Shown in pieces: positions 1 through 9,385 of a DNA stretch of 64,000 bases. The translations under genes were made by a program, and so were the position numbers. Source of the DNA: Hyphomicrobium_B sp001006785 (GTDB lineage: Bacteria; Pseudomonadota; Alphaproteobacteria; Rhizobiales; Hyphomicrobiaceae). Numbering within the stretch: the stretch's first letter is position 1; every line of letters begins with the position of its first letter. The stretch covers positions 434,001-498,000 of the forward strand of contig NZ_CDHO01000001.1 in assembly GCF_001006785.1 (NCBI RefSeq), written 5' to 3'. A model generated the notes under the pieces. That model did no database searches and was not told the DNA's origin. It saw only the letters and a program-made list of their open reading frames with translations.

Positions 1-1
1 G

Positions 2-625
2 GTGCCGGCGACGCTGGCGCTCGCGGTCATCCCGCACGATATCGTCCGCGTGCTCTTCGAGCGTGGCGCGTTTCATCCTGAGGACACCGCAAACACGGCG
101 TCCTTGCTTGCAATGTTCGCGCTCGGTTTGCCGTCGTTCGTGATGATCAAAGTTTTTTCGCCGATTTATTTCGCGCGAGAGGATACGAAGACGCCGATGC
201 GTTACGCGGTCATCAGTCTGACCGCCAACACGATCGGATCGATCGTGCTGTTTTTCGTGCTGCGCGAACTCGGCATGATGCCCCAGCTCGGCATCGCGAT
301 TGCGACGACGCTCGGCGGCTGGCTCAACGCTTATCTGCTGTGGGCAAAACTTCGCAAACACGATGATTTCATCGCCGATGCGAGACTGCGACGGAACGTG
401 CCGCTGATCATCGTCGCCAGCGTAGCGATGGTTGGCGCGTTGCTGGCGACGAGCTATGTGCTTGCGCCGTATCTCGGGGCAGAAGCCAGATTCGTCGAAA
501 AGACGGCGGCGCTGGCGGTCGAGATCGGCGTTGGAGTTTCGGTTTTTGGCCTGTTTATCCTGGCTTTCGGCGTCATGTCGCTCCGGCAGCTCGGGACGTT
601 CGTCCGACGGCGCGGCAAAGCCTGA
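2..625 (+). CDS. murJ: Lipid II flippase MurJ, C-terminal part (cut by window edge)
   Basis: This is the C-terminal 207 residues of a MurJ/MviN-type flippase of the MOP superfamily, which moves lipid II across the inner membrane for peptidoglycan synthesis. The visible part carries the family pattern VLFERGAFHPEDT near the start, the KVFSPIYFAREDTKTPMR block that follows, and several hydrophobic segments. The reading frame is open at the left edge, so the true start lies outside the window. It ends 70 bases before trpS on the same strand, the murJ-trpS order common in Hyphomicrobiales. The identification rests on these family motifs; the missing N-terminal half cannot be assessed. Confidence 0.93.
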   Translation: MPATLALAVIPHDIVRVLFERGAFHPEDTANTASLLAMFALGLPSFVMIKVFSPIYFAREDTKTPMRYAVISLTANTIGSIVLFFVLRELGMMPQLGIAIATTLGGWLNAYLLWAKLRKHDDFIADARLRRNVPLIIVASVAMVGALLATSYVLAPYLGAEARFVEKTAALAVEIGVGVSVFGLFILAFGVMSLRQLGTFVRRRGKA

Positions 626-694
626 GAGCGGGCTTGCCTCCGGACGCCCGGCACGCGATAAGGCGGCCCAATCCTCGCAACACGGTACTTTCCC

Positions 695-1732
695 ATGAAA
701 ATCGCGCCGCTCGTTTTTTCCGGCATGCAGCCGACCGGAAGCCTGCATCTCGGCAACTATCTCGGTGCGATGGTCAACTGGATCGAGATGCAGAAGACGC
801 ACAGCTGCATTTATTGCGTTGTCGATCTGCACGCGATCACGGTCTGGCAGGAACCGGCCGAGCTTCGGCATGCGATCCGGCAGGTGACGGCAACGTATAT
901 CGCCGCCGGTCTCGATCCGAAAAAAAGCATTCTGTTCAATCAATCGCAGGTCAGCGCACACGCGGAGCTTGCCTGGATCTTCAATTGCGTGGCGCGGCTT
1001 GGCTGGTTGAACCGCATGACGCAGTTCAAGGAGAAGGCCGGCAAGGATCGCGAGCAGGCGTCCGTTGGGCTTTATGCGTATCCGAACCTGATGGCGGCGG
1101 ACATTCTGGCTTATCGCGCGACGCATGTTCCGGTCGGTGAAGACCAGAAGCAGCATCTCGAATTGGCGCGCGACATCGCGCAAAAGTTCAACAACGACTT
1201 CAACAAGGAGATCGTTGCGGCTGGCTTCGAGGACGGCATTTTCTTCCCGCTGCCGGAGCCTGTCATCACGGGACCTGCGACGCGCGTCATGAGCCTGCGC
1301 GACGGTACGAAGAAGATGTCGAAATCCGATCCGTCCGACCTTTCGCGCATCAACATGACGGACGACGCGGATACGATCGCGAAAAAGATTCAGAAGGCGA
1401 AGACGGACCCGGAACCGCTGCCGAGCGATGAGGAGGGTTTCGAGGGCCGTCCCGAGGCTGAAAATCTGGTCGGTATCTACGCGGCGCTGAGCGGTCAGCC
1501 GGTGGCGAATGTGCTCAAGGATTACGGCGGGCAGCAATTCTCGTCGTTCAAGAAGGCGCTTGCCGAAGTCGCGACCGAGAAAGTCGGCCGTATCGGCGCA
1601 GAGGCCGCGAAGCTGATGGGTGATCCGGCCGAGATCGACCGCATCCTGGCCGATGGTTCGGCGCGAGCGCGGGCCGTGACGGAGCCCGTGATGGCCAAGG
1701 TCAAGGATATCGTCGGCTTCATCCGGAGCTGA
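695..1732 (+). CDS. trpS: Tryptophan--tRNA ligase
   Basis: This cytoplasmic class I aminoacyl-tRNA synthetase charges tRNA-Trp. At 345 residues it has the usual bacterial length. The HIGH-type signature is seen as SLHLGNYLGA around residues 16-25 and the KMSKS loop is intact near residue 207 (GTKKMSKSDPSD), so both ATP-binding elements are present. The ATG at 695 gives the standard N-terminus MKIAPLVFSGMQPTG. The stop overlaps the possible start of the next gene by one base, suggesting one transcript with the downstream stress protein. Nothing unusual is visible. Confidence 0.97.
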   Translation: MKIAPLVFSGMQPTGSLHLGNYLGAMVNWIEMQKTHSCIYCVVDLHAITVWQEPAELRHAIRQVTATYIAAGLDPKKSILFNQSQVSAHAELAWIFNCVARLGWLNRMTQFKEKAGKDREQASVGLYAYPNLMAADILAYRATHVPVGEDQKQHLELARDIAQKFNNDFNKEIVAAGFEDGIFFPLPEPVITGPATRVMSLRDGTKKMSKSDPSDLSRINMTDDADTIAKKIQKAKTDPEPLPSDEEGFEGRPEAENLVGIYAALSGQPVANVLKDYGGQQFSSFKKALAEVATEKVGRIGAEAAKLMGDPAEIDRILADGSARARAVTEPVMAKVKDIVGFIRS

Positions 1733-2298
1733 TGCGTGGCGAAAGTGCGCTGAGAGCGAGCGTTGCGGCGAAGCGCAATGAGTGGCAGCATCGCGACATG
1801 AAACCGCGCCGCTCTTTCGAAGAAGGCCATCGCCGCAAGTTCCTGATCGTCGTTGACGAAAGCCAGGAAGTTGAAAGCGCGCTTTATTACGCAGCGAGCC
1901 GGATGCAGCGATCGCTCGGATCGATCGTCATGCTTTATGTGATCGAGCCGGGAGAACTGCAGCACTGGTCCGGCGTGCGGCAGGTGCAACTCGAAGAAGA
2001 GACGACGAAGGCCAAGGCGCTGTTTCGTCTATTTCGCAGGAAGCTGTCGCTGGCCGGTTTCGAAACTGTCGAAACCGAGGACGTCATTCGCGAGGGCCGA
2101 CTGGCGGAAGAAGTGGTCAACGCGATCGCCGAGGACGAGGACATCGCCGTCCTGGTTCTGGCCGCATCGGTCGATGCGAAGGGGCCGGGGCCGCTCGTCG
2201 CGTCTCTGGCAGCGGGCCGGGCCGCAGGCGGGTTTCCGGTGCCCGTCACCGTGGTTCCGGGACAGCTCTCACTCGCCGAGATCAAGGCGTTGGCTTAA
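1732..2298 (+). CDS. Universal stress protein (UspA family)
   Basis: The product of up to 188 residues carries one UspA-like alpha/beta domain: a beta strand FLIVVDESQEVESALYYA, a second strand IVMLYVIEPGE, and a C-terminal strand ending in PVTVVPG. Family members bind nucleotides and act in stress survival, but the substrate here is unknown. The GTP/ATP loop (G-x2-G-x9-G-S/T) is not clearly conserved: GPGPLVASLAAGRAAGG sits where it would be expected. The ATG at 1732 overlaps the trpS stop (TGATG); the ATG at 1798 (MKPRRSFEEGHRR) is an equally plausible start, since residues 1-22 look unlike the family. It probably shares a transcript with trpS. Confidence 0.85.
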   Translation: MRGESALRASVAAKRNEWQHRDMKPRRSFEEGHRRKFLIVVDESQEVESALYYAASRMQRSLGSIVMLYVIEPGELQHWSGVRQVQLEEETTKAKALFRLFRRKLSLAGFETVETEDVIREGRLAEEVVNAIAEDEDIAVLVLAASVDAKGPGPLVASLAAGRAAGGFPVPVTVVPGQLSLAEIKALA

Positions 2299-2368
2299 AA
2301 TCGTGTTGAGATATAGTGCTGGTATAGGTGAATCAGCCGCGCTCGACAGAGCTTCGGGCGTTCCTATA

Positions 2369-2383
2369 TTAGAGGAATTCTAA
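2369..2383. promoter_or_regulatory. Candidate Irr operator (ICE box) upstream of the Nfu gene
   Basis: The sequence TTAGAGGAATTCTAA is an imperfect inverted repeat with half-sites TTAGAG and TTCTAA separated by GAA. This closely fits the iron control element described for rhizobial Irr (TTTAGAA and TTCTAAA arms). It lies 60 bases upstream of an iron-sulfur carrier gene, a sensible Irr target, and an Irr gene is present in this same window. The promoter itself was not resolved with confidence. Confidence 0.5.
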
Positions 2384-2442
2384 CAGACGATTGGCCGGAT
2401 GCTGCTATTCTGCCGTCGTGAGCTGAACCGAAGCGAGATGCC

Positions 2443-2997
2443 ATGTTCATTCAGACCGAAGCTACGCCTAATCCGGCGACCTTGAAGTTCATTCCGGGCA
2501 GGGATGTGCTTGCCGGAGGCACCGCCGACTTCCGCACGCGCAACGAGGCCGTCGCCTCGCCGCTCGCGACGCGGCTGTTTGCGATCGATGGCGTGGATGG
2601 CGTGTTCTTGGGCTCCGATTTCATTTCAGTGACCAAAGGCAACGTCGAGTGGCAGCACCTGAAGCCGATGGTGCTGGGCGCGATCATGGAACACTACATG
2701 TCTGGCGCGCCGGTGAGCGACGAGGAAGATTCCAACGACGACGGCGCCGAAAGCTACGATCCGGAAGACGAGGCGACCGTCACGACCATCAAAGAATTGC
2801 TCGAGACTCGCGTTCGCCCGGCAGTGGCGCAGGACGGCGGCGACATCACGTTCTCGGGGTTCCGCGATGGCGTCGTTTATCTGCACATGCGGGGCGCGTG
2901 CTCGGGCTGTCCGAGTTCGACGGCAACGCTTCGTAACGGGATCGAAAATCTGCTCAAGCACTTCTGTCCCGAGGTCACCTCGGTGGAGGCGGTTTAG
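2443..2997 (+). CDS. Nfu-type iron-sulfur cluster carrier/scaffold
   Basis: The 184-residue protein has an N-terminal Nfu_N domain (residues 1-85, beginning MFIQTEATPNPATLKFIPG) and a C-terminal NifU-like domain (about 105-184) with the cluster-ligating CSGC motif at about 153-156. Proteins of this type receive and deliver Fe-S clusters in the cytoplasm and resemble mitochondrial NFU1. An acidic linker (EEDSNDDGAESYDPEDE) joins the domains. It stands alone between its own upstream region, containing a probable Irr site, and a good terminator, so it is likely transcribed by itself and iron-regulated. The ATG gives the conserved N-terminus. Confidence 0.95.
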   Translation: MFIQTEATPNPATLKFIPGRDVLAGGTADFRTRNEAVASPLATRLFAIDGVDGVFLGSDFISVTKGNVEWQHLKPMVLGAIMEHYMSGAPVSDEEDSNDDGAESYDPEDEATVTTIKELLETRVRPAVAQDGGDITFSGFRDGVVYLHMRGACSGCPSSTATLRNGIENLLKHFCPEVTSVEAV

Positions 2998-3013
2998 AGC
3001 CGAACGACTTTCA

Positions 3014-3037
3014 AACCCCGCTCCGGCGGGGTTCTTT
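3014..3037 (+). terminator. Rho-independent terminator after the Nfu gene
   Basis: A perfect 8-bp stem AACCCCGC / GCGGGGTT (3014-3021 and 3026-3033) closes a TCCG loop and is followed by CTTT, 16 bases after the Nfu stop codon. The T tract is short but the stem is strong. Confidence 0.75.
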
Positions 3038-3065
3038 ATGTCTGCTTTGCGATGGAGACGGCTTG

Positions 3066-3656
3066 ATGGCGGAGCCACTGGATAGCGCGGCGCTCGATCA
3101 ATTGTTCGACAAGGCGCGCACGAACAATAAATGGCTACCGCGCGAGGTGCCCGATGAACTCCTGGCGCAAATTGTCGACCATATGAAATGGGCGCCGACG
3201 AGTGCCAATTGCTCGCCGGTTCGAATTGTTTTCGTCAAATCGAAAGAGGCGAAAGACCGCCTCAAGCCGCATCTCAGCGCAGGCAACGTCGCGAAAACGA
3301 TGGCGGCGCCGGCGACCGCTATTCTCGCCTACGATCTCAAGTTCTATGAGTATTTGCCTAGGCTATATCCGCCCGCAGATGCCAAAAGCTGGTTTGTCGG
3401 AAAGAAAGAGCATGCCGATACGACGGCATTTCGCAACGGCACGTTGCAAGGCGGCTATTTCATTCTGGCGGCGCGTGCATTGGGGCTCGATTGCGGCCCA
3501 ATGTCGGGATTTAGTAATGCTGGGGTCGATGCCGAGTTTTTTGCCGGAACGGACATAAGGTCGAATTTTCTTTGTAATCTTGGTTACGGTGATCCGGCCG
3601 GTGTCTATCCGCGCTCTCCAAGATTTAATTTCGACGAAATCGCCAGGATCCTATAG
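3066..3656 (+). CDS. RutE-like nitroreductase-family oxidoreductase
   Basis: This 196-residue FMN-dependent protein belongs to the RutE/HadB branch of the nitroreductase family (malonic semialdehyde reductase or related NADPH oxidoreductase). Visible family features are WAPTSANCSPVRIVFV near residues 40-55 (FMN-binding segment) and the C-terminal GYGDPAGVYPRSPRFNFDEI, typical of RutE. No other rut genes lie nearby, so a pyrimidine-degradation role is not supported and general aldehyde or quinone reduction is as likely. The ATG at 3066 follows GGAGA at a suitable distance; a TTG immediately before it is less likely. It sits alone between the Nfu terminator and tsaB. Confidence 0.85.
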   Translation: MAEPLDSAALDQLFDKARTNNKWLPREVPDELLAQIVDHMKWAPTSANCSPVRIVFVKSKEAKDRLKPHLSAGNVAKTMAAPATAILAYDLKFYEYLPRLYPPADAKSWFVGKKEHADTTAFRNGTLQGGYFILAARALGLDCGPMSGFSNAGVDAEFFAGTDIRSNFLCNLGYGDPAGVYPRSPRFNFDEIARIL

Positions 3657-3667
3657 TCTGCCTAAGG

Positions 3668-4366
3668 ATGAATATTCTTTCGATCGATACCTGTTTTGAT
3701 GCGTGCTCGGTGGCTGCCGGGAGGGGGCTGCGGACGCTCACTCCGGCGATCTCGTTTGCATTCGAGGCGATGCAAAAGGGGCATGCGGAACATCTGTTTC
3801 CTATGGTGCAGACCGTCATGGGCGAGGCGAACCTGGAGTTCCCTGCGCTCGACCGTATCGCCGTGACCTGTGGGCCTGGGACATTCACGGGGACGCGTAT
3901 TTGTGTTTCAGCGGCGCGCGCCTTTGCGCTTGCGACAGGAGCCGAGTTCGTCGCCGTGTCCAGCCTGCGACTGATGGCGATGAGTTCGTTCATTCCAGCG
4001 GCGCCCACGCGGCATGTTGCGATCGCCACCGATGCGCGGCGCGGCGAGGTCTATTTCGAGGTCTTCGACCGGCACTCGCTGAAGAGCGTCGGCGGACCGC
4101 AGTGCGCAGCCATCGAGGATGCCGCGCGCGGGCTTGGATCGTCACCGATCGTCATCGCGGGGTCGGGAGCTGAAGCGCTCGCCGCGGCAGCGCGGCAGTT
4201 GGGCGTCGAGGCGACCGCCATCCTGCCGGGGCTTTTGCCAGACGCGTTTGATCTGCTGTTCATGGCTGCCGAACTGCCGACATCGGCGTCGGTCAGCCCG
4301 CTTTACCTGCGTCCGCCCGACGCAAAGCCTCCGGCCCCCAGTCCGTTCGTCGGAGCGGGGGTATGA
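3668..4366 (+). CDS. tsaB: tRNA t6A biosynthesis protein TsaB
   Basis: TsaB (YeaZ) is the ASKHA-fold partner of TsaD in making N6-threonylcarbamoyladenosine at position 37 of ANN-decoding tRNAs. The 232-residue length is normal. The N-terminus MNILSIDTCFDACSVA is the degenerate phosphate-1 loop, AMQKGHAEHLFPMV and CGPGTFTGTRI are family signatures, and DARRGEVYFEVF follows near residue 125. Its stop overlaps the ATG of rimI (ATGA), indicating translational coupling. TsaD is not in the window. Confidence 0.95.
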   Translation: MNILSIDTCFDACSVAAGRGLRTLTPAISFAFEAMQKGHAEHLFPMVQTVMGEANLEFPALDRIAVTCGPGTFTGTRICVSAARAFALATGAEFVAVSSLRLMAMSSFIPAAPTRHVAIATDARRGEVYFEVFDRHSLKSVGGPQCAAIEDAARGLGSSPIVIAGSGAEALAAAARQLGVEATAILPGLLPDAFDLLFMAAELPTSASVSPLYLRPPDAKPPAPSPFVGAGV

Positions 4367-4851
4367 GTTCCAACGTCACGCCGTTTCGCAACGTCAAACA
4401 CGCCAGCATGCTTTGGGCCGCGCCGGAGCGGGCCGAAGAAATCGCGGCGCTGCACGCGAAACTCTTCGATCCTCCGTGGGATGCGGCGGCGATCAAGGGG
4501 CTGCTCGAGCATCCAGCCGCGACGTCGCTGATCGCCGTTGCGGGGTCGCCGAAAGCGGTCATCGGATTCGTTATCGGACAGCTCGCAGCGGATGAAGCAG
4601 AAATACTTTCGATCGGCGTGGCGCCGAACTGGCAGCGCGCGGGTGTTGCGGCCGGATTGCTCGAAGGGCTCGCGCGTGCGGCGCGCCGGGGCGACGCGAA
4701 GCGCATTTTTCTCGATGTTGCGGAAGATAACGACGCGGCGCGGGCGCTCTACCAGAAGCTCGGATTTGCCGAGGTCGGACGGCGCAAACGGTATTATCAT
4801 CGGGCTGGCGCGGAGCCTGTCGATGCCTTGACGCTCGCCTGGACGCTTTAG
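4363..4851 (+). CDS. rimI: Ribosomal protein alanine N-acetyltransferase RimI
   Basis: A 162-residue GNAT-fold acetyltransferase. The acetyl-CoA loop is seen as SIGVAPNWQRAGVAAGLLEG around residues 82-100 and the C-terminal DVAEDNDAARALYQKLGF is a hallmark of RimI. RimI acetylates the N-terminus of ribosomal protein S18, although related proteins act more broadly. It overlaps tsaB by four bases, the most frequent neighbour of this family, and this context supports the name over a generic GNAT call. Confidence 0.9.
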   Translation: MSSNVTPFRNVKHASMLWAAPERAEEIAALHAKLFDPPWDAAAIKGLLEHPAATSLIAVAGSPKAVIGFVIGQLAADEAEILSIGVAPNWQRAGVAAGLLEGLARAARRGDAKRIFLDVAEDNDAARALYQKLGFAEVGRRKRYYHRAGAEPVDALTLAWTL

Positions 4852-4952
4852 CGAAGACCGGCCGGCAAGCCCCGTATAGACGCGGCGCCCTGCGGCTGCC
4901 TATAACGCGATGAAGTCCCAGCGATTCACAGACTGAGAGCCGCCTCATTTTG

Positions 4953-5423
4953 ATGCCGGATGCCATGTCCGCGAGACGCGCGAAAAGCCTTACGCCTATT
5001 GAATCCCGCTGCGCCGAGTATGGCCTGCGCATGACGGGACAACGCCGCGTGATCGCGCAGGTGCTTTCCGCGGCGACCGATCATCCCGACGTCGAGGAAG
5101 TGCATCGGCGCGCGCATTCCGTCGATCCGCGCATTTCGCTTTCAACCGTCTATCGGACGCTGAAACTTTTTGCCGCGAAAGGAATCCTCGAGCGGCACGA
5201 CTTCGGCCACGGACGCGGTCGCTACGAGACGACGATGGGCAATCATCACGATCATCTTCTCAATGTCGAGACCGGGCAGGTGATCGAGTTCTCCAACGCC
5301 GAAATCGAAGCCTTGCAGGAGCGCGTCGCACGCGAACTCGGGTTCGAACTCGTCGGGCATCGTCTCGAGCTTTACGGCGTGCCGATCGCGAAGAAGAAAA
5401 CGGCGGGTCGCAAGGGCGAGTGA
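4953..5423 (+). CDS. Fur-family metal-responsive repressor (Fur/Mur type)
   Basis: The product of about 156 residues has the Fur winged-helix domain (PIESRCAEYGLRMTGQRRVI, then STVYRTLKLFAAKGI as recognition helix) followed by a metal-binding dimerisation domain with the NHHDHLLNVETGQVIEF motif. In Hyphomicrobiales such proteins usually sense manganese (Mur) while Irr and RirA handle iron, and an Irr gene is present at 31.2 kb; the Fur versus Mur assignment is therefore inference. No CxxC structural zinc motif is seen in the C-terminal part. The ATG at 4953 is chosen over a TTG just before it; the ATG at 4965 is also possible. It overlaps the acyltransferase by four bases. Confidence 0.9.
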   Translation: MPDAMSARRAKSLTPIESRCAEYGLRMTGQRRVIAQVLSAATDHPDVEEVHRRAHSVDPRISLSTVYRTLKLFAAKGILERHDFGHGRGRYETTMGNHHDHLLNVETGQVIEFSNAEIEALQERVARELGFELVGHRLELYGVPIAKKKTAGRKGE

Positions 5424-6307
5424 CGCCGATGGCAACGGGATCGCTGCGTGCTTCCGCCGTGCTAGCCGCGTTTTTCGGGCTGACGGTGCCATTGATGCCG
5501 GTGCAGGCGATATTGCTTCGGGTTTCCGACAGAGCCGCACGCCGCTTTCCGCACTGGTATCACAGGCAGGTGTGCCGTCTTCTCGGCGTGAAGCTCAACA
5601 TCGAGGGCAGCGTCGCGAAAGGCGCGCCGGTTCTGCTCGTTTGCAATCACACATCCTGGCTCGATATTCCCGTGCTCTCGGCGTTGGCGCCGGTGTCATT
5701 CGTCGCGAAGCTCGAAGTCGGAAGCTGGCCGTTCGTCTCCGCGTTGGCGCGGCTGCAGCGTTCGGTGTTCGTCGACCGGACGCGGCGGCTCGCGGCGGGG
5801 AATGCGGCGAACGCGATCACGATGCGGTTGCAGCAGGGCGATACGATCGTTCTGTTCCCGGAGGGAACGTCGAGCGACGGCAATCGTGTGCTGCCGTTCA
5901 AGACGTCTTTGTTCGGCGCGGTTGCGGGCGCGACGGTGCCGGCGGCCGAGCCGGTCGTCGTGCAGACGGCGGCGGTCGTTTACACGCACATGCATGGCGT
6001 CCCCGTCACGCGCGCGGAGCGGCCGCGGATCGGGTGGTATGGCGACATGGAAATGACGTCGCACGCCTGGGGAGTTTTGAAGTCGGGGGCGATCACGGTC
6101 ACGATCAAGGTTGGGCCGCCGGTGCCGCTCACGGATTTCAAGGATCGCAAGGATCTGGCTCTGAAGAGCGAACGCGCCATTCGCCGGGATGTCCTGGCCA
6201 TTTTGCGCGGGCGGCCGGATGGTGACTTGGTGCCGGTCGAACCTTCGCAGGAAGCCCGGCGCACCAAGGTCGCGGCACCGGTGCGAAAAAGCGACAAATG
6301 GACATGA
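5420..6307 (+). CDS. plsC: 1-acyl-sn-glycerol-3-phosphate acyltransferase (PlsC family)
   Basis: The 295-residue membrane-associated enzyme transfers an acyl chain to lysophosphatidate in phospholipid synthesis. Both key motifs are present: NHTSWLD (NHx4D, near residues 75-81) and FPEGTSSDG (near residue 150). The N-terminus has a hydrophobic segment (VLAAFFGLTVPLMPVQAILL). The GTG at 5420 overlaps the Fur-family stop (GTGA), while an ATG at 5429 in the same frame is an equally good start. Because Hyphomicrobiales often carry several PlsC paralogues, including an OlsA acyltransferase for ornithine lipids, the precise acceptor is uncertain. Confidence 0.88.
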   Translation: MTPMATGSLRASAVLAAFFGLTVPLMPVQAILLRVSDRAARRFPHWYHRQVCRLLGVKLNIEGSVAKGAPVLLVCNHTSWLDIPVLSALAPVSFVAKLEVGSWPFVSALARLQRSVFVDRTRRLAAGNAANAITMRLQQGDTIVLFPEGTSSDGNRVLPFKTSLFGAVAGATVPAAEPVVVQTAAVVYTHMHGVPVTRAERPRIGWYGDMEMTSHAWGVLKSGAITVTIKVGPPVPLTDFKDRKDLALKSERAIRRDVLAILRGRPDGDLVPVEPSQEARRTKVAAPVRKSDKWT

Positions 6308-6378
6308 ATGGCCGCTTTTGTGCTATGCGCGTCGTTCGAACGTTCCTGTTGCAACCTTTTGTCGGCTGATCTCAAGAC

Positions 6379-7728
6379 GTGAACCGTCCCGAACGCAAAA
6401 CCTATTTTCTGAAGACCTTCGGCTGTCAGATGAATGTCTACGACAGCGAGCGCATGGCGGAAGCGCTGGCGCGCGATGGGTATTCCGAAACGTCCGACGT
6501 CGATGGCGCCGATCTCGTTATTCTCAACACCTGCCATATCCGCGAGAAGGCGGCGGAGAAGGTCTATTCGGAACTCGGCCGCATCCGCGACGTGAAAAAC
6601 GAGCGCGCCAAGGACGGCAAGAACACGGTGATCGCGGTTGCGGGTTGTGTTGCGCAAGCCGAAGGACCGGAGATCACGGCGCGGCAGCCGGCCGTCGATC
6701 TGGTGATCGGGCCGCAGAGCTATCATCGGTTGCCGGAACTCATTGCGCGCACGACGGTCGATCGCAAGCACATCGTCGAAACGGAATTTCCGGGAGACGA
6801 GAAGTTCGCGCGCATGAAGGCGCCGCGCCGCATCTCGTCGCCGTCGGCGTTTCTGACGATCCAGGAAGGCTGCGATAAGTTCTGCACGTTCTGCGTCGTG
6901 CCGTACACGCGCGGTTCGGAATACTCGCGATCGGTTGCGAAAATCGAAGCGGAAGCGCGCGAGCTTGCCCGTGCAGGCGCGAAAGAGCTCGTTCTCCTCG
7001 GCCAAAACGTCAACGCCTATCATGGCGAAGGCGCGGATGGACGAACGGCGAGCCTCGCCGATCTGATCCGGACGCTCGCTGCCATCGAAGGCGTCGAACG
7101 CATCCGCTACATGACCAGCCATCCGCGCGACATGAGCGATGATCTGATCGCCGCGCACGCGGACGTGCCGCAGCTGATGCCGTTCCTGCATCTGCCGGTG
7201 CAATCGGGGTCCGATCGCATACTCGCGAAGATGAACCGAAAACATACGGCGGCGGAGTACGTCGATCTTATTGCGCGCATCCGAAAGGCGCGTCCCGACA
7301 TCGCGCTGTCGAGCGATTTTATCGTCGGCTTTCCCGGCGAGACGGAGCAGGATGCCGAGGATACGATCGCGCTGATCGAGGCGGTGGGCTTCGCGCAGGC
7401 GTTCTCGTTCAAATACAGCGCGCGCCCCGGAACGCCAGCCGCTGGACATGGTGACCAGCTCGACGAGGCGGTGAAGTCCGAGCGGCTGCTGCGGCTGCAG
7501 GCCGTTCTCGATGCGCAGCAGGTTTCGTTCAACGCCCAGAGCCTCGGCGGGGTTGTTCCGGTCCTGTTCGAGCGCAAGGGGCGCGAGGCCGGGGAATTTG
7601 TCGGCCGGACGCCCTATCTCCAGCTCGTTCATGCCGCAGGGGATGGCGATCTGATCGGAAAAACGGCCAATGTCGCCGTCAACGAAACCCGCCGGTCGAG
7701 CCTTTCGGGTGTCATTTCGGCGGCATAA
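6379..7728 (+). CDS. miaB: tRNA-2-methylthio-N6-dimethylallyladenosine synthase MiaB
   Basis: This 449-residue radical SAM methylthiotransferase modifies A37 of UNN-decoding tRNAs. The domains appear in order: N-terminal MTTase domain with three conserved Cys (KTFGCQMNVYDSE, NTCHIREKA, VAGCVAQ), the radical SAM cluster motif CDKFCTFC near residues 165-172, and a C-terminal TRAM domain. The GTG at 6379 gives the usual MiaB beginning (MNRPERKTYFLKTFGCQMN). No strong ribosome binding site is visible before it. It starts a run with phoH and ybeY, the classic miaB-phoH-ybeY-corC-lnt order. Confidence 0.97.
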   Translation: MNRPERKTYFLKTFGCQMNVYDSERMAEALARDGYSETSDVDGADLVILNTCHIREKAAEKVYSELGRIRDVKNERAKDGKNTVIAVAGCVAQAEGPEITARQPAVDLVIGPQSYHRLPELIARTTVDRKHIVETEFPGDEKFARMKAPRRISSPSAFLTIQEGCDKFCTFCVVPYTRGSEYSRSVAKIEAEARELARAGAKELVLLGQNVNAYHGEGADGRTASLADLIRTLAAIEGVERIRYMTSHPRDMSDDLIAAHADVPQLMPFLHLPVQSGSDRILAKMNRKHTAAEYVDLIARIRKARPDIALSSDFIVGFPGETEQDAEDTIALIEAVGFAQAFSFKYSARPGTPAAGHGDQLDEAVKSERLLRLQAVLDAQQVSFNAQSLGGVVPVLFERKGREAGEFVGRTPYLQLVHAAGDGDLIGKTANVAVNETRRSSLSGVISAA

Positions 7729-7853
7729 TATGACTCCCGTTCGGCCTCCTGATATGGTGGGTTAACCACAGGGAGCCGGTGCCGGGCGCGCTGGGCGCAT
7801 GGTAACGTCGGTGGGCTTGGTCGATTCGATTGACGTCAAAAGGAGTGTCGGGA

Positions 7854-8854
<1,001 letters not shown>

Positions 8855-8855
<1 letters not shown>

Positions 8856-9370
8856 TGTCGGAACCTCCACAACCGGGCATACCTCGCGTTATCGAGGTTG
8901 ATGTCGTCGAAGACGATGGCGACTGGTCGTCGTTACCTGATGCGCCAGACCTGATCGCGCGCGCCGCTGCTGCCGTCGCTCAGGAACTGGGCGACAGCGA
9001 TGGTTCCGGCCTCGTCGCCGTCGCATTGTCGTCCGACGCCAGCGTCGAAGTCTTGAACGGGCAATTCCGTGGCAAGCCGAAGCCGACGAACGTCCTGTCG
9101 TTCCCGGCGGGAGAGGGCGCGCCCGACGATTTCATCGGCGACGTCATCCTGGCGGCGGAGACGGTCCGGCGCGAGGCTGACGAGCAAGGCGTTCCGCCCG
9201 AGCACCATCTGCAACATCTCGTCGTCCATGGGATTCTGCACCTTTTTGGCTTCGATCACATGTCAGCGGATGAAGCCGAGCAGATGGAAGCCATTGAAAT
9301 TTCTATTCTTTCAAGGCTTGGCGTCGCAAATCCCTACACGGGCGCACTGGAAACCGGTACAAGTGGCTGA
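8855..9370 (+). CDS. ybeY: Endoribonuclease YbeY
   Basis: YbeY is a zinc-dependent single-strand endoribonuclease involved in 16S rRNA 3' maturation and ribosome quality control. The signature HLVVHGILHLFGFDH gives the H-x3-H-x5-H zinc triad near residues 124-138, and TNVLSFP is the second conserved block. The 171-residue length is normal for alphaproteobacteria. The ATG overlaps the phoH stop codon by one base and corC follows 15 bases later, so the three are one operon. Confidence 0.96.
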
Positions 9371-9385
9371 CCATCCCCCCGATAC

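Noticed and set aside
3066..3656. Part of a pyrimidine-degradation (rut) operon
   Set aside because: No other rut gene is adjacent; neighbours are Fe-S and tRNA-modification genes.
5980..7632. 550-codon open frame on the - strand opposite plsC and miaB
   Set aside because: Antisense to two well-identified genes, Arg-rich, no motif or ribosome binding site.
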